From Vescimonas coprocola (lineage in GTDB: Bacteria > Bacillota > Clostridia > Oscillospirales > Oscillospiraceae), in NCBI RefSeq assembly GCF_018408575.1, contig NZ_AP023418.1, positions 2,446,415-2,510,414 of the forward strand: 64,000 nucleotides of DNA, read 5' to 3'. A model generated the notes under the pieces. That model was not told where the DNA came from. It saw only the letters and a list, made by a program, of their open reading frames with translations, and made no database searches. Of the stretch, positions 51,280-60,926 are shown piece after piece (within the stretch, counting starts at the first letter, position 1; each line of letters starts with the position of its first letter). The position numbers and the translations under genes are program-made.

Positions 51280-51335
51280 ATAGTCCGAGAGGGACGGATG
51301 ATGCCATCCGCCCCTCTCCGGTGCTTTTGCGCGCT
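51280..51335 (+). terminator. Integrase terminator
   Basis: CCGAGAGGG-A-CGGATG pairs with CATCCG-CC-CCTCTCCGG, followed by TGCTTTTGCG. The same hairpin follows the other two integrase ends in the island. Confidence 0.75.
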
Positions 51336-51355
51336 CTTGAGCCGGCGGGGCGGCA

Positions 51356-52216
51356 TCATGTATGCCGGAAGCGCCGACGGTATTCTTTCGGGGTCGTGTG
51401 GTAGACTCGGTTAAACTGCTGGCTGAATGCCCGCATATCGGGGAAGCCGGCTTCCAGCGAGATATCCAAAATACTCTTCTCTGTGTGGGTCAGAAGGCGG
51501 CATGCGTGCGTCAGGCGGATGCTGTACAGGTACTCCTTGAAGGTTAACCCCAGCTTTTTTCTGAAAAGGCGGGACAGATGTTCACAGGAGAAGTTGTATT
51601 GATCTGCGATATCCTTCAGCATCAGGGGCTCCGTATAGTGGGTGTTGATATACTGGATCACATCCTGTAAGCTTGACTTTTGTACGGCGAGGCGATGGGA
51701 GGCAGTCTTTTGGGGGCGGCTGAAATATTTGGTAAGCGTATAATAGACCATACAGATCAATCCATGGATTTGCAGCAGCTCGCGACTGGCGGCCCCACTG
51801 TCCCTATGGGACTCTTTGACGCAGTAATATGTACAGCTGGCATCATACAGGGCGGTCATCAGCTGTTTCAGTTCCGGGACTCGCTCTGGGCAGATAGAAA
51901 GGGAGAACTCCAGCGAATCCAGTTCAGGGCAAAAGTCATGCCAGAAATCCATGTCCGCTACCAGCGAGATGCCCCGGCGTTCCCCAACGGAGTTTTCGCC
52001 CACATGGTGGAGCTGGCCGCTGTTGACCAGGATCAGATCCTGGTTCTGCACGGTGTAGCACTGCCCGTCTATTCGGGCACAAAAACCACCTTGGAGAAAA
52101 AAGCAGATCTCCACATTGGAGTGCCAGTGAGGCGGCAGATGGGCGTTTTCATCCTCGTTGAAAAGGATTTTCCCGGGAATGCGGGGATCATTCAGTTTTT
52201 CACTCAGGAATAGCAT
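51356..52216 (-). CDS. AraC-family transcriptional regulator
   Basis: A 286-residue regulator with an N-terminal cupin sensor (HLPPHWHSNVEICFFLQGGF, about residues 25-45) and a C-terminal double HTH (LKDIADQYNFSCEHLSRLFR, then ILDISLEAGFPDMRAFSQQFNR and TPKEYRR). Cupin-AraC proteins usually sense a sugar or small ligand. It lies next to a sugar ABC operon on the same strand, with a terminator between, so it is the likely regulator of that operon. AAGGAG precedes the ATG. Confidence 0.88.
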   Translation of the reverse strand: MLFLSEKLNDPRIPGKILFNEDENAHLPPHWHSNVEICFFLQGGFCARIDGQCYTVQNQDLILVNSGQLHHVGENSVGERRGISLVADMDFWHDFCPELDSLEFSLSICPERVPELKQLMTALYDASCTYYCVKESHRDSGAASRELLQIHGLICMVYYTLTKYFSRPQKTASHRLAVQKSSLQDVIQYINTHYTEPLMLKDIADQYNFSCEHLSRLFRKKLGLTFKEYLYSIRLTHACRLLTHTEKSILDISLEAGFPDMRAFSQQFNRVYHTTPKEYRRRFRHT

Positions 52217-52280
52217 ACCGCCTCGCTCCTTCTTATGGTCGATAGTTTATTTTACCTGTAAAGCGGCGGGTTTGCAACCT

Positions 52281-52326
52281 AAAAAAGAGTACCGGCCCAT
52301 CCAAGATGGGCCGGTACTCTTTTTTG
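52281..52326. terminator. Bidirectional terminator
   Basis: AGAGTACCGGCCCATC and GATGGGCCGGTACTCT (52286-52301 with 52305-52320) form a 16-bp perfect stem flanked by AAAAAA and TTTTTT. It ends the sugar ABC operon ahead of the AraC gene. Confidence 0.9.
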
Positions 52327-52349
52327 AGAGGGGGGAGGTGGTTGTTTTG

Positions 52350-52982
52350 TTAATACTGCCAGCAGTTATAGTGGAAAGGCTGTACCTCCGGCTTGCCGGT
52401 CATCTCTTTCTCGTGCTTGCAGAATTCAATGTACTGCTCGTGGATGCGGACGATGTCTTCGCCCTCCAGCTGGGGGATGACGCGGCTGGCCTCCGTCAGG
52501 AAGTGCATCTCGTCACGGCCCATGGCACGTCCCTTTGCGGTGTGGAGGTCGTAGGCATAATCCGGGACCTCGGGCTTTTTGCCATGCTCCCATTCCTTGA
52601 TGATCTGGTTTTTGATGTTATCCGTGGTACGTTCCTTTTTGCAGCGGCAGAGATAACGGATCGCGTGCATAAAGAACATCGGCTGGTCACCGTCGGAGTA
52701 GGGGAACTCCTGTGCCATCTTGAAAAGGGTGTAGACCTGCAGGGGGGCATGGGTATCACCGAATCCCACATCCTCAACGGAGATGGCCAGCAGCCGCCGC
52801 CACATCTTTTCGTGGAACTGAGGGCTGGTGATGTACATCTCGTAGGCCGCAGCCAGAGCATTTTCCTCCAGTCCGCGTCGAATAGACTTTTGCAGCATGG
52901 AGATCAGCTCATCACCGGGGATCCCGTTTCTGGACTGGATGTTGGACCAGGGATCATAAGACATAAACGCTTCTTTCGCCAT
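52350..52982 (-). CDS. Protein related to the C-terminal domain of MgsA/RarA AAA proteins
   Basis: A 210-residue helical protein without a nucleotide-binding site. MWRRLLAISVEDVGFGDTHA, AIRYLCRCKKERTTDN and DLHTAKGRAMGRDEMHF resemble the C-terminal oligomerisation/helical region of the MgsA_C family (RLxIxASEDVGLAD..., HTxxGRxxGR). It occurs here alone, as the last gene of a sugar-uptake operon. Similar stand-alone forms occur in clostridia, but the function is unknown. Confidence 0.6.
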   Translation of the reverse strand: MAKEAFMSYDPWSNIQSRNGIPGDELISMLQKSIRRGLEENALAAAYEMYITSPQFHEKMWRRLLAISVEDVGFGDTHAPLQVYTLFKMAQEFPYSDGDQPMFFMHAIRYLCRCKKERTTDNIKNQIIKEWEHGKKPEVPDYAYDLHTAKGRAMGRDEMHFLTEASRVIPQLEGEDIVRIHEQYIEFCKHEKEMTGKPEVQPFHYNCWQY

Positions 52983-53013
52983 AGTTGACGTCTCCTCTTT
53001 ATATCAAATAGCT

Positions 53014-54345
53014 TTACTGAAGGGTGGAGATCAGTTTCTCGAGCTCCGTCCGCACGTCGGCTCCGTTGTTCAGGATGTTGTCCATAGCGATCACCACATA
53101 GTCGTGCAGACCGCTGGAGGTGTAAGTATCCGTTTCAAAGCCGGGATAGGTGTAGGCAAAATCCTGCTGCTCAACGCCGGCCAGCTGGGCGGGGGCGGCG
53201 CTGTTCAGGAACTCGTCACTGGCAGCCACAGACTTCAGGAAGGGCAGGCGGGATTCGCCGGAGTTGATCTTCTGGCAGACCTCATAGGACTGCATATACT
53301 GGATAAAGATCCAGGAGGCCCAGCGGGTGGCCAGATCGTTGGTGTTGTCCAGCATACTGATGAGGAAGCCCTCAGCGTAGTCGGCCTTGGTGCCATCCTC
53401 AAACTGAGGAATGGGAGCGCAGGACCACTCGAACTTGGCGCTCTCGGGAATCTTCATGTTGATGAACTCGCCCTCGTTGCCGGAGCTGAGATACATCTGT
53501 ACCTGCTGGTTGGCAAAGGGGCCGGAGAAGAAGTAGTCCTCGCCGGGGGTGCGAATAATGCCCCGCTGGACCATGTTCTGATACCAGGAGATGACCTCGG
53601 TGGTGGCGTCCAGATTGTCAGCGAAGAGCAGATTGCCCTCGCGATCCGTATAGCCGATGCCCTTCTGCTCCACCAGAGTGGAGAAGCACTTCACGCCCTC
53701 GTCCCAGCCGGCGGCAGGCTTGCCGGTGATCTCAGCGATCTTGGTGCAGGTCTCCTCAAACTCAGCCCAGGTGGTGGGAACGCTCAGGTTATTTGCCTTG
53801 AAGAAGTCCACGTTATAGTACATGACCTCACAGGCCACATAGAGGGGCAGGCTGTAATAGCCGGGGACGGGGTAGTTGCAGCTGTCTTCGATATAGATGT
53901 CATAGTAATCAGACAGATCCAGACCGTAGTTGGCATTTTCAATGTACGGGGTCATGTCCACCACGCAGTCAGTCTGCAGCCAGTCCACCACAGAGGCAGC
54001 CTCGGTCAGGGTGACGTTGGGCATATTACCAGCTTTGATAGCAGCGGTGACGGCGTTTTCCAGATCGGGCATCTCACCCTTGGCATAGCACTCCACGGTG
54101 ATGCCCTTCTCAGCGCCGATACCCTTGTTGAAATCATCCACGATCTCGTTCAGGGTCTGCTGCATGTTTTCCTGCACGATGCCATGCCAGAAGGTGATGG
54201 TGACGGGCTCGGTTAGCTCCACCTCCACGTCCGTGGGAGACTTGGGCTCGGAAGGGTTGCCGGACGGGCCGCCGCTCTCATTGCCGCAGGCGGTCAGGCT
54301 CAGGAGCATGCAGAGCGCAAGAAGAAAACTCAACCACTTTTTCAT
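53014..54345 (-). CDS. Sugar ABC transporter, solute-binding lipoprotein (CUT1)
   Basis: A 443-residue extracellular binding protein. The lipoprotein signal MKKWLSFLLALCMLLSLTAC ends in the lipobox LTAC, so Cys20 is the lipid anchor. The mature part has the family-1 solute-binding pattern (TITFWHGIVQENMQQTLNEI, PTTWAEFEETCTKIAEITGKP). Family members bind oligosaccharides or glycerol phosphate esters; the ligand is not readable. It follows two permeases and an ATPase in one operon. Confidence 0.9.
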   Translation of the reverse strand: MKKWLSFLLALCMLLSLTACGNESGGPSGNPSEPKSPTDVEVELTEPVTITFWHGIVQENMQQTLNEIVDDFNKGIGAEKGITVECYAKGEMPDLENAVTAAIKAGNMPNVTLTEAASVVDWLQTDCVVDMTPYIENANYGLDLSDYYDIYIEDSCNYPVPGYYSLPLYVACEVMYYNVDFFKANNLSVPTTWAEFEETCTKIAEITGKPAAGWDEGVKCFSTLVEQKGIGYTDREGNLLFADNLDATTEVISWYQNMVQRGIIRTPGEDYFFSGPFANQQVQMYLSSGNEGEFINMKIPESAKFEWSCAPIPQFEDGTKADYAEGFLISMLDNTNDLATRWASWIFIQYMQSYEVCQKINSGESRLPFLKSVAASDEFLNSAAPAQLAGVEQQDFAYTYPGFETDTYTSSGLHDYVVIAMDNILNNGADVRTELEKLISTLQ

Positions 54346-54379
54346 AATGTACCTCCAAAAATTTTATATATTTGGGCTG

Positions 54380-55237
54380 TCAGCCCTTGGTACCGCCGGA
54401 AGCAACACCCTCCATGATCTTCTTATGGAAGATGATGTAGAAGATGACCATGGGGATCAGCACAATGCAGGCAGCCGCCATTTGATTATGCAGGTTGGAA
54501 CTGGATGCCTGCCGGAAGCGAAGCAAACCCACGGAAAGCAGTGTGTGCTCATCGGAAAGCGTGACGATCAGGGGCCACATAAAGGAGTTCCAAGCGGTGA
54601 TGAAGGTCAGGATCGCCACAGTGACAATGGCGTTGACATTCATGGGAATGACCACCTTGATGAGGAACTTCAGATTGCTGCAGCCGTCCACCTTTGCGGC
54701 CTTGAACAGGGAGGGCGGCGTCTGCATGAAATATTCCTGCAGCATAAAGATGTAAAAGCCGTTGGCAACTGTCGGCAGCACAATACCGGAGAAACTGTCC
54801 AGAAGCCCCAGGCGGCTGCAGGTCACGTAGTTTTGGATGATCAGGATCTCCGAGGGGACCATCATGGTCAGCATGAACAGGTAGAAGCAGAGGTTACGGC
54901 CGGGAAAGGAGTAGATGCTGAAGGCGTAGGCACCCAGAATGGAGAACGCCAAGGTTACCACCACGCTGAGAATGCCGACCCAGATGGTGTTGCGGAAAAA
55001 CATAGCGAAGGGGACCAGATTCCAGGAGTATTCGTAGTTCTTCCACTGGGGAGTCTCGGGCATCCACTGGGGCGGGATGGAGATGGCCTCCGGCAGTGTT
55101 TTCAGGGAGGTGAGGAGCATCCAGATAAAGGGGAACATCATCACCAGTGCGCCGATGATCAGCACCACGTATTTGATGACGGTGAGAACCGTCTTGCGGG
55201 TATCCCGGATCTGGAGCTCTGTATTTTTTCTCTTCAT
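54380..55237 (-). CDS. Sugar ABC transporter permease (MalG-like)
   Basis: A 285-residue inner-membrane protein with six hydrophobic segments. The EAA loop reads EYFMQTPPSLFKAAKVDGCS then KFLIKVVIPMNV, the docking site for the ATPase. The opening MFPFIWMLLTSLKT is typical of MalG-type permeases. ATG 55237 has GGGAGGG upstream. It pairs with the MalF-like permease upstream. Confidence 0.92.
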   Translation of the reverse strand: MKRKNTELQIRDTRKTVLTVIKYVVLIIGALVMMFPFIWMLLTSLKTLPEAISIPPQWMPETPQWKNYEYSWNLVPFAMFFRNTIWVGILSVVVTLAFSILGAYAFSIYSFPGRNLCFYLFMLTMMVPSEILIIQNYVTCSRLGLLDSFSGIVLPTVANGFYIFMLQEYFMQTPPSLFKAAKVDGCSNLKFLIKVVIPMNVNAIVTVAILTFITAWNSFMWPLIVTLSDEHTLLSVGLLRFRQASSSNLHNQMAAACIVLIPMVIFYIIFHKKIMEGVASGGTKG

Positions 55238-55250
55238 CGTGTTCCCTCCC

Positions 55251-56222
55251 TTACACGTAGTGGACAAATTTCTTGGAGACCACCCGCTGTACCACCGTGA
55301 TGAGAAGGACGGCGATCAGAAACAGAATGGCGGCTGCCGCAGCGTAGTTGACCTTTCCCTGATCGTAGAACATCCAATAAATGTAGTACATGATGGTGAT
55401 AGCGGCGTTTCCCGAGCCGGCGGCTCCGCCGGAATAGGAGACGAACATGGCATAGACCTCGTTGAAAGTGCGGGCCACGTAAATCACGGACACCAGAATC
55501 ACCATCCAGATGGTGGGACTCAGCAGGGGCAGCGTAATGCGGAACAGTGTCTTCGTGGGGGAGGAGCCGTCGATCCTTGCAGCCTGATAGACCTGCTTGT
55601 TAATCTTTTGCAGACCCGCCAGAAACAGAAGGATCTTAAACGCCAGACCATTCCAGACCGAGAAGATGGAAAGGGTCACGATCATCAGGTTGGGATCGGT
55701 CAGCCACTTTTGCGGACTGATGCCAAACAGCTGTAGGAAATAGTTGATGTAGCCGTAGTCTGAATGGAACAGCCACAGGAACGCCATGCCGATGGCGATG
55801 GTGGACGTGACGTAGGGCAGGAAATAGATGGTCTGGAACAAGCCCTGAAGCCGTTTGATGGAGTTGATAAGCAGGGCGATGCCCAGAGCAAGTATCAGCG
55901 TAATCGGCAGGGCAATGAGCAGCAGGATCGCTGTGTTTTTGCAGGCCATCCAGAAGGTGGAGTCCTTCAGGACCCATGCAAAGGAGGACAGTCCGAAGCC
56001 CTTGCCGGTATTGGTGATATAGATATACTTCTGATAGAAAGCCGTGCGAAGCACCATGACCAGCGGATACACGGTGAACAGCAGAAGCAAAGCCATAGCG
56101 GGAAGAATGTACGCATAGGCCCATCCACTGCGCACACGGAGGGTACCGTCGGACATTTCCACCAGCTGGTATCTGCGCTTCTTGGCAGCCCCCGGATCTT
56201 TTCTCACCTTATCTTTCAGCAT
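55251..56222 (-). CDS. Sugar ABC transporter permease (MalF-like)
   Basis: A 323-residue inner-membrane protein. The cytoplasmic start is followed by YAYILPAMALLLLFTVYPLV (first membrane helix). The EAA loop is NKQVYQAARIDGSSPTKTLF then RITLPLLSPT. Six to seven hydrophobic segments are visible. It follows the ATPase by 11 bases. Confidence 0.92.
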   Translation of the reverse strand: MLKDKVRKDPGAAKKRRYQLVEMSDGTLRVRSGWAYAYILPAMALLLLFTVYPLVMVLRTAFYQKYIYITNTGKGFGLSSFAWVLKDSTFWMACKNTAILLLIALPITLILALGIALLINSIKRLQGLFQTIYFLPYVTSTIAIGMAFLWLFHSDYGYINYFLQLFGISPQKWLTDPNLMIVTLSIFSVWNGLAFKILLFLAGLQKINKQVYQAARIDGSSPTKTLFRITLPLLSPTIWMVILVSVIYVARTFNEVYAMFVSYSGGAAGSGNAAITIMYYIYWMFYDQGKVNYAAAAAILFLIAVLLITVVQRVVSKKFVHYV

Positions 56223-56233
56223 AGTGAGCCTCC

Positions 56234-57289
56234 TTACAGGCGGACGCCCGTCTCGGGGTTGAACAGATAGCAGCGCTTTTCCGACAGACGCAGGTGAACC
56301 TCCTGACCGGGGCGTACATACTCCTCCGCGTTGAGGATAGCACGAACCGGCTGGCCCGCCAGAGTGAAGGAGACCACCTGATCCTGACCCCGCATCTCCA
56401 CGTCGGTCAGTGTGACAGACAGATCACCGCCCAGCGCCCACGCCTCCGGACGGATGCCCATTTTAGCATGTCCGGCGTAGTCAGATCTGCAGGGCAGACG
56501 CAGGCCATTTTCCAGAACAGCCGAACCGCCGCCGACCTGCACATCCACATAGGAAATAGGCGGATTGCCCATGAAGGATGCCACAAAGCTGTTGGCGGGA
56601 TCCATGTACATCTCATGGGCACCGGCGACCTGCTGCACCACACCCTGACGCATCAGCACGATCTCATCCGTGATGCTCATGGCCTCTTCCTGATCGTGGG
56701 TAACAAAGATGGTGGTCACCTTGGATTCCTGCTGGATACGGCGAATTTCTGACCGCATTTCCATGCGCAGGCGGGCATCCAGATTGCTGAGAGGCTCGTC
56801 CAGCAGCAGAACATCGGGCTTTTTTACCAGCGCACGGGCAATCGCGACACGCTGCTGCTGACCGCCGGAAAGTTGACCGGGCTTGCGGTCCAGCAAGGAC
56901 TCGATCTGGACCAGCTTGGCAATCTCATCGGTCGCGGCGTTACGCTTGGCACGGGAATACGGCCTCCCGGTTTCCGGATCCTTTATGTTCGACAGAGGGA
57001 ATGTGATGTTGTCCCGGACTGTCATGTGGGGATACAGTGCGTAGTTTTGGAATACCAGACCGATATTCCGCTTCTCCGGCATCAGGGTGGTCACATCCCG
57101 GTCACCGAACATGATTTCGCCGTCCGTAACACCCTCCAGACCGGCAATCATGTAGAGAGTCGTAGACTTGCCGCATCCGCTCGGGCCAAGAAGTCCCGTC
57201 AGCTTCCCGTCCTTGAATACAACATCGATGTGGTTGACTGCGGTGGTCTTGCCAAATTGTTTTGTCAGATTTTTTACTCGAACTTCCAT
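56234..57289 (-). CDS. Sugar ABC transporter ATPase (UgpC/MsmX-like)
   Basis: A 351-residue ATPase. Walker A is GPSGCGKST (about residue 37), the signature is LSGGQQQRVAIARAL, Walker B is LLLDEPLSNLDARLR, and the switch is FVTHDQEEAM. The C-terminal ~120 residues are an OB-fold TOBE domain as in MalK/UgpC. ATG 57289 has GGAGG nine bases upstream; in-frame codons further up lack a site. It is the first gene of the operon ATPase-permease-permease-binding protein-MgsA_C-like. Confidence 0.93.
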   Translation of the reverse strand: MEVRVKNLTKQFGKTTAVNHIDVVFKDGKLTGLLGPSGCGKSTTLYMIAGLEGVTDGEIMFGDRDVTTLMPEKRNIGLVFQNYALYPHMTVRDNITFPLSNIKDPETGRPYSRAKRNAATDEIAKLVQIESLLDRKPGQLSGGQQQRVAIARALVKKPDVLLLDEPLSNLDARLRMEMRSEIRRIQQESKVTTIFVTHDQEEAMSITDEIVLMRQGVVQQVAGAHEMYMDPANSFVASFMGNPPISYVDVQVGGGSAVLENGLRLPCRSDYAGHAKMGIRPEAWALGGDLSVTLTDVEMRGQDQVVSFTLAGQPVRAILNAEEYVRPGQEVHLRLSEKRCYLFNPETGVRL

Positions 57290-57807
57290 CTCTGCACGCC
57301 TCCCCAATGATATTATTTTTTATTATATCTCGGGCGGCATTATTTTTCTCGGCAATATTTGACAGGTTACTTACACAATTTGACACAAATGATCAAAACC
57401 GACTGGCCATATACGGTGCCGACATTCAGAGAGCTCAACCCGATGAGGTGGATAAGATCAAGATATACCCGCATCCGTATCGCGATGCTGGCAGCAGCGT
57501 CCGGAATGCTATTGGCTGCGGCAGCGGTGCGCCGTTCTAAGCACCGGCAGCCACGGGATAACAGATGAATGCCGCCGGCGCATAGAGTCCAGAACCCTAT
57601 TGCAATAAGCGCAGTCCCTCATGAGAACATTCCTCATGAGGGACTGCGCTATATAGCGTCACGAAAAGCTCCCTCAAAGAATATGTACACGCTCTTCAAA
57701 GGGCTTCTTGGGCTTTTGTGTGACTTTTTCTACCGGCTTGCCGAAGGAGATAATGGTCGCCGCCATGAACACCTTTCGAGGGAACCGAAATAATGACAGA
57801 TGCAGCC
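57290..57807. other. Intergenic stretch with an 18-bp inverted repeat
   Basis: No convincing gene; a short plus-strand frame (57359-57568) with one hydrophobic stretch lacks a clear ribosome site. AGCGCAGTCCCTCATGAG (57608-57625) pairs perfectly with 57633-57650 over a 7-base loop, without a T-run. A minus-strand TATAAT near 57325 may serve the ABC operon but lacks a good -35. Confidence 0.5.
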
Positions 57808-58455
57808 TTACAGCCGGAAGCACTTTTTCAGCGCCGTATACTCACCCAGCACCAGCAGCGTCAGGCTGCTGTCCAGCACGGTTTCCGGCGAGATATTCAC
57901 ATCAGTTTTGTCGTTCCGCTTCACGCCGGGGATGTTGACGCCGTACTTTCGGCGGATGTCCAGCTCACTGATGCTGTGTCCCTGCCAGCTGCCCGGGACG
58001 GCGATCTCGATAATGGCGTGCTTTTCGCCCAGCTCTATGTAGCTGAAGATGTGGTTGGCGGTGTACCGGATAGCCGCCCACTTCGCCAGCTGCTTTTCCG
58101 GGTATGTCACCGCGTCCGCGCCGTTGCGCAGCAGAAATTTTGCCTGCACATCCCGTTCGGTGCGGGACACCGCATATTTCGCCCCCAGCTCCTTGAGCAG
58201 GGACGTCGTTTCCAGCGAGTTCTGGAAGTCTCCGCTGATGGTAACGTAGCAGACGTCGTAGTTTCCAACGCCCAGCGAGCGCAGAAAATCCATGCGGGTA
58301 CTGTCACCGATCTGCGCGTTGGTGACAAAGGGCATACACTCGTTGATGCGCTCCTCGTCCCGGTCCACCGCCATGACCTGATGCCCCAGCTCGCTCAGCT
58401 GCATGGCAAGGTGCCGCCCGAAGCGGCCAAGTCCGATCAATAATACGTTCTTCAT
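57808..58455 (-). CDS. ktrA: Potassium channel regulatory subunit KtrA/TrkA
   Basis: A 215-residue cytoplasmic RCK protein that gates the KtrB potassium translocator. The Rossmann start KNVLLIGLGRFGRHLAMQL with GxGxxG and the acidic VDRDEERI binds NAD or ATP. A TrkA_C domain (SWQGHSISELDIRRKYGVNI) follows. It lies 12 bases downstream of a 5'-truncated ktrB on the same strand, so it may lack a partner. Confidence 0.9.
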   Translation of the reverse strand: MKNVLLIGLGRFGRHLAMQLSELGHQVMAVDRDEERINECMPFVTNAQIGDSTRMDFLRSLGVGNYDVCYVTISGDFQNSLETTSLLKELGAKYAVSRTERDVQAKFLLRNGADAVTYPEKQLAKWAAIRYTANHIFSYIELGEKHAIIEIAVPGSWQGHSISELDIRRKYGVNIPGVKRNDKTDVNISPETVLDSSLTLLVLGEYTALKKCFRL

Positions 58456-58467
58456 CGTGCGCTTCTT

Positions 58468-59400
58468 TCAGCCTACGGTGATCATTTCCTTCGGATACCG
58501 GGCATAGGTCAGATCATGCCCGGAGAATGCGGCGTAGATCAGGGTAAGTCCCCCGACACGCCCGAAGAACATCAGCAGAATGAGAATGCCCTGCGACAGC
58601 GTACCCAGCTGCGGCGTCAGCCCCAGTGTCAGCCCTACCGTCCCGGCAGCGGATGCCGTTTCATAGAGACAGGCACCGAGCGGCAGTCCCTCCGCCGCAC
58701 TGATGACCGCCGCACCTGCGAAGGTCAGCCCCAGATACAGCAGCAGGATGGCGGCGGCGTTCCGCACAGCGGAGGGCTCCAGCCGACGCTTGAAAAGCTG
58801 CGGATCCTCTCGCCTGCGGAAAGCGGTGACCGCATTGGAGACCAGCACAGCCAGTGTCGTTACCTTCATGCCGCCCGCCGTGGAGCCGGGCGCGCCGCCG
58901 GTCAGCATCAGCAAAATCGTGACCGCCTGTGAGGTATCGCTCATTTTCGTCAGGTCTGCGGTGTTGTAGCCCGCCGTTCGCGGTGTGACCGCCTGAAAGA
59001 GCGACGCCAGGACGCGCTGTCCCGCGGGAAGCTCTGCAAAGTCTGTCAGGAAGAAGAACAATGCCGGAAGCGCGATCAGGATGACGGTTGCGCTCAGAAT
59101 GACCTTGCTCTGCATCCGGTACCGCCGCAGGTGCAGCCGGTGGGTGCAGACATCGTCCCATGTCAGAAGACCGATACCGCCCACGACGATCAGCAGCATG
59201 ATGACGATATTGATTAGCGGGTCGGCCATGTACGCCGTCAGGGAAGGGTAGAGGGCATCCGCCCGCCCCAGAATATCGAACCCCGCGTTGCAAAAAGCGG
59301 AAACGGAGTGGAATACTGCCAACCACACGCCCCGCAGTCCGTAGTCCCGGCAGAATGCCGGCAGCAGCGCAAGAGCCCCGACCAGCCTACCATCCGCCCT
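58468..59400 (-). pseudogene. ktrB: 5'-truncated potassium translocator KtrB/TrkH
   Basis: The open frame runs from a TAA at 59403-59401 for about 310 codons without a plausible start. It enters in the middle of the protein: RLVGALALLPAFCRDYGLRG, then FHSVSAFCNAGFDILGRAD (a selectivity-filter loop), and later VTPRTAGYNTADL, TGGAPGSTAGGMKVTT and a filter-like SAAGTVGLTLGLTP. Normal KtrB is about 450 residues, so roughly the first 140, including the first filter loop, are missing. The MATE gene begins 39 bases away, placing a deletion junction near 59,400. Confidence 0.85.
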
Positions 59401-59438
59401 TTATAAATCAAATATAGCAGTTCGACCTCAACCGAGGT

Positions 59439-60773
59439 TCAAAACAGCAGCGCCTGCTTTTTTGCCTTGTAATAAAGCAGCCCGGCTAAATCCGCCAGCC
59501 CCCAGCCGATCGGGACAGACCACCAGATACCGGTGACGCCCATGGCGGGGATGGCGGACAGCAGATAGGCCAGCGCGACACGTGTGCCTAATGAGATGAC
59601 CGTCAGGACAACGCTCATGCCCGGCCGCCCCAACGCACGGTACAGGCCGTAGAGCAGGAACAGGCAGCCGATGCCGCAGTAAAACGCGCCCTCAATACGA
59701 AGGTACCGCACGCCCTCCAGGATGACCTCGGTTTCTCCGGCATCCACAAAAATCGCCATAAGGGGTCTTGCAAATACGGAGACGAGTGCGGATATGACCA
59801 CGCAGAAGGCCATGGAAATGCACACGGCACTTTTCAGCCCCGCACGTATCCGTGCACTCTCTTTTGCGCCGTAATTCTGGGCGATAAAAGTGGAAAAGGC
59901 GTTGCCGAAGTCCTGCACCGGCATATAGGCAAAGGCGTCGATCTTCACAGCGGCAGCGAAGGCCGCCATCACAACGGGGCCGAAGCTGTTGACCAGTCCC
60001 TGCACCATAAGGATACCGAGGTTCATGATCGATTGCTGCACGCAGGTCAGCGTGGAGAAGGAGACGATCTCCTGGATACGTCCGCACCGCAGACAGCAGA
60101 GCTTCCATACCGAGCGCACCTGCGGGAAGCGCATAAACGCATAAGCGGCAATGCCGATCCCCGAAACATACTGGGCGATCACCGTCGCTTCCGCTGTTCC
60201 GGCGACGCCTCTATTTAGCCCGATGACAAACCAGAGATCGAGAGCGATATTCAGTACAGCGGAAACAGCCAAAAAGCCCAGCGGGATAACGGAATTGCCG
60301 ATCGCCCGCAAAAAAGAGGCGAAGTAGTTATACAGGAAAACGGCGGGAATGCCCATGAAAATCACAAACAGGTATTCACGCATATCGCCCCAGACCTCGG
60401 CGGGAACCCGGAGGAAGGTGCGAAGCCCGTCCAGGCAGACAAATGATAAGATGTTTAAGAGCACGGTGACGAGCGCGATAAAGAAAAACGATGCACAGAG
60501 GTTCTCGCAAAGAGCCCTCTCATCCCGCTGCCCAAAGCGCATGGATAACAGTGCGCCGCTCCCCATGCACAGGCCGAGGATGATGGAGGTCAGAAAGGTC
60601 ATCAGCGTAAAAGACGAGCCCACCGCCGCAAGCGCATCACGCCCGAGAAATTGCCCGACAATCAGCGTGTCGGCAATGTTATAGTACTGCTGCAATAGAT
60701 CCCCTAAAATCATGGGGATGGCAAACAGCAGCATGGACTTTGTGACGGGGCCTCGTGTTAAATCACGGTTCAT
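59439..60773 (-). CDS. MATE-family efflux transporter
   Basis: A 444-residue membrane exporter with about 12 hydrophobic segments. Signature stretches are MLLFAIPMILGDLLQQYYNI, ADTLIVGQFLGRDALAAVGS and, in the second half, INLG-like motifs before NSFGPVVMAAFAAAVKID. MATE proteins move cationic drugs or metabolites out using a Na+ or H+ gradient. It is divergent from an Lrp-type regulator (153-base gap), its likely controller. Confidence 0.92.
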   Translation of the reverse strand: MNRDLTRGPVTKSMLLFAIPMILGDLLQQYYNIADTLIVGQFLGRDALAAVGSSFTLMTFLTSIILGLCMGSGALLSMRFGQRDERALCENLCASFFFIALVTVLLNILSFVCLDGLRTFLRVPAEVWGDMREYLFVIFMGIPAVFLYNYFASFLRAIGNSVIPLGFLAVSAVLNIALDLWFVIGLNRGVAGTAEATVIAQYVSGIGIAAYAFMRFPQVRSVWKLCCLRCGRIQEIVSFSTLTCVQQSIMNLGILMVQGLVNSFGPVVMAAFAAAVKIDAFAYMPVQDFGNAFSTFIAQNYGAKESARIRAGLKSAVCISMAFCVVISALVSVFARPLMAIFVDAGETEVILEGVRYLRIEGAFYCGIGCLFLLYGLYRALGRPGMSVVLTVISLGTRVALAYLLSAIPAMGVTGIWWSVPIGWGLADLAGLLYYKAKKQALLF

Positions 60774-60926
60774 GGCACGCCTCCGAATCGTAAGTTAAAA
60801 GCTGCATTTCGCAAGTATTGTAGTGCTTTTGCTTCAATCTGTCAATGCGGCGTTTACTTTTTGAAGGAACGGTGGTATCATCAGAGCTAAAGATCATGGA
60901 AAAACCTGATTTGCGGAGGAAACTGT

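Noticed and set aside
57359-57568. A 69-codon plus-strand frame with one hydrophobic stretch
   Set aside because: No good ribosome site, no homology recognised and composition similar to non-coding flanks. Kept only as a remark in the intergenic entry.
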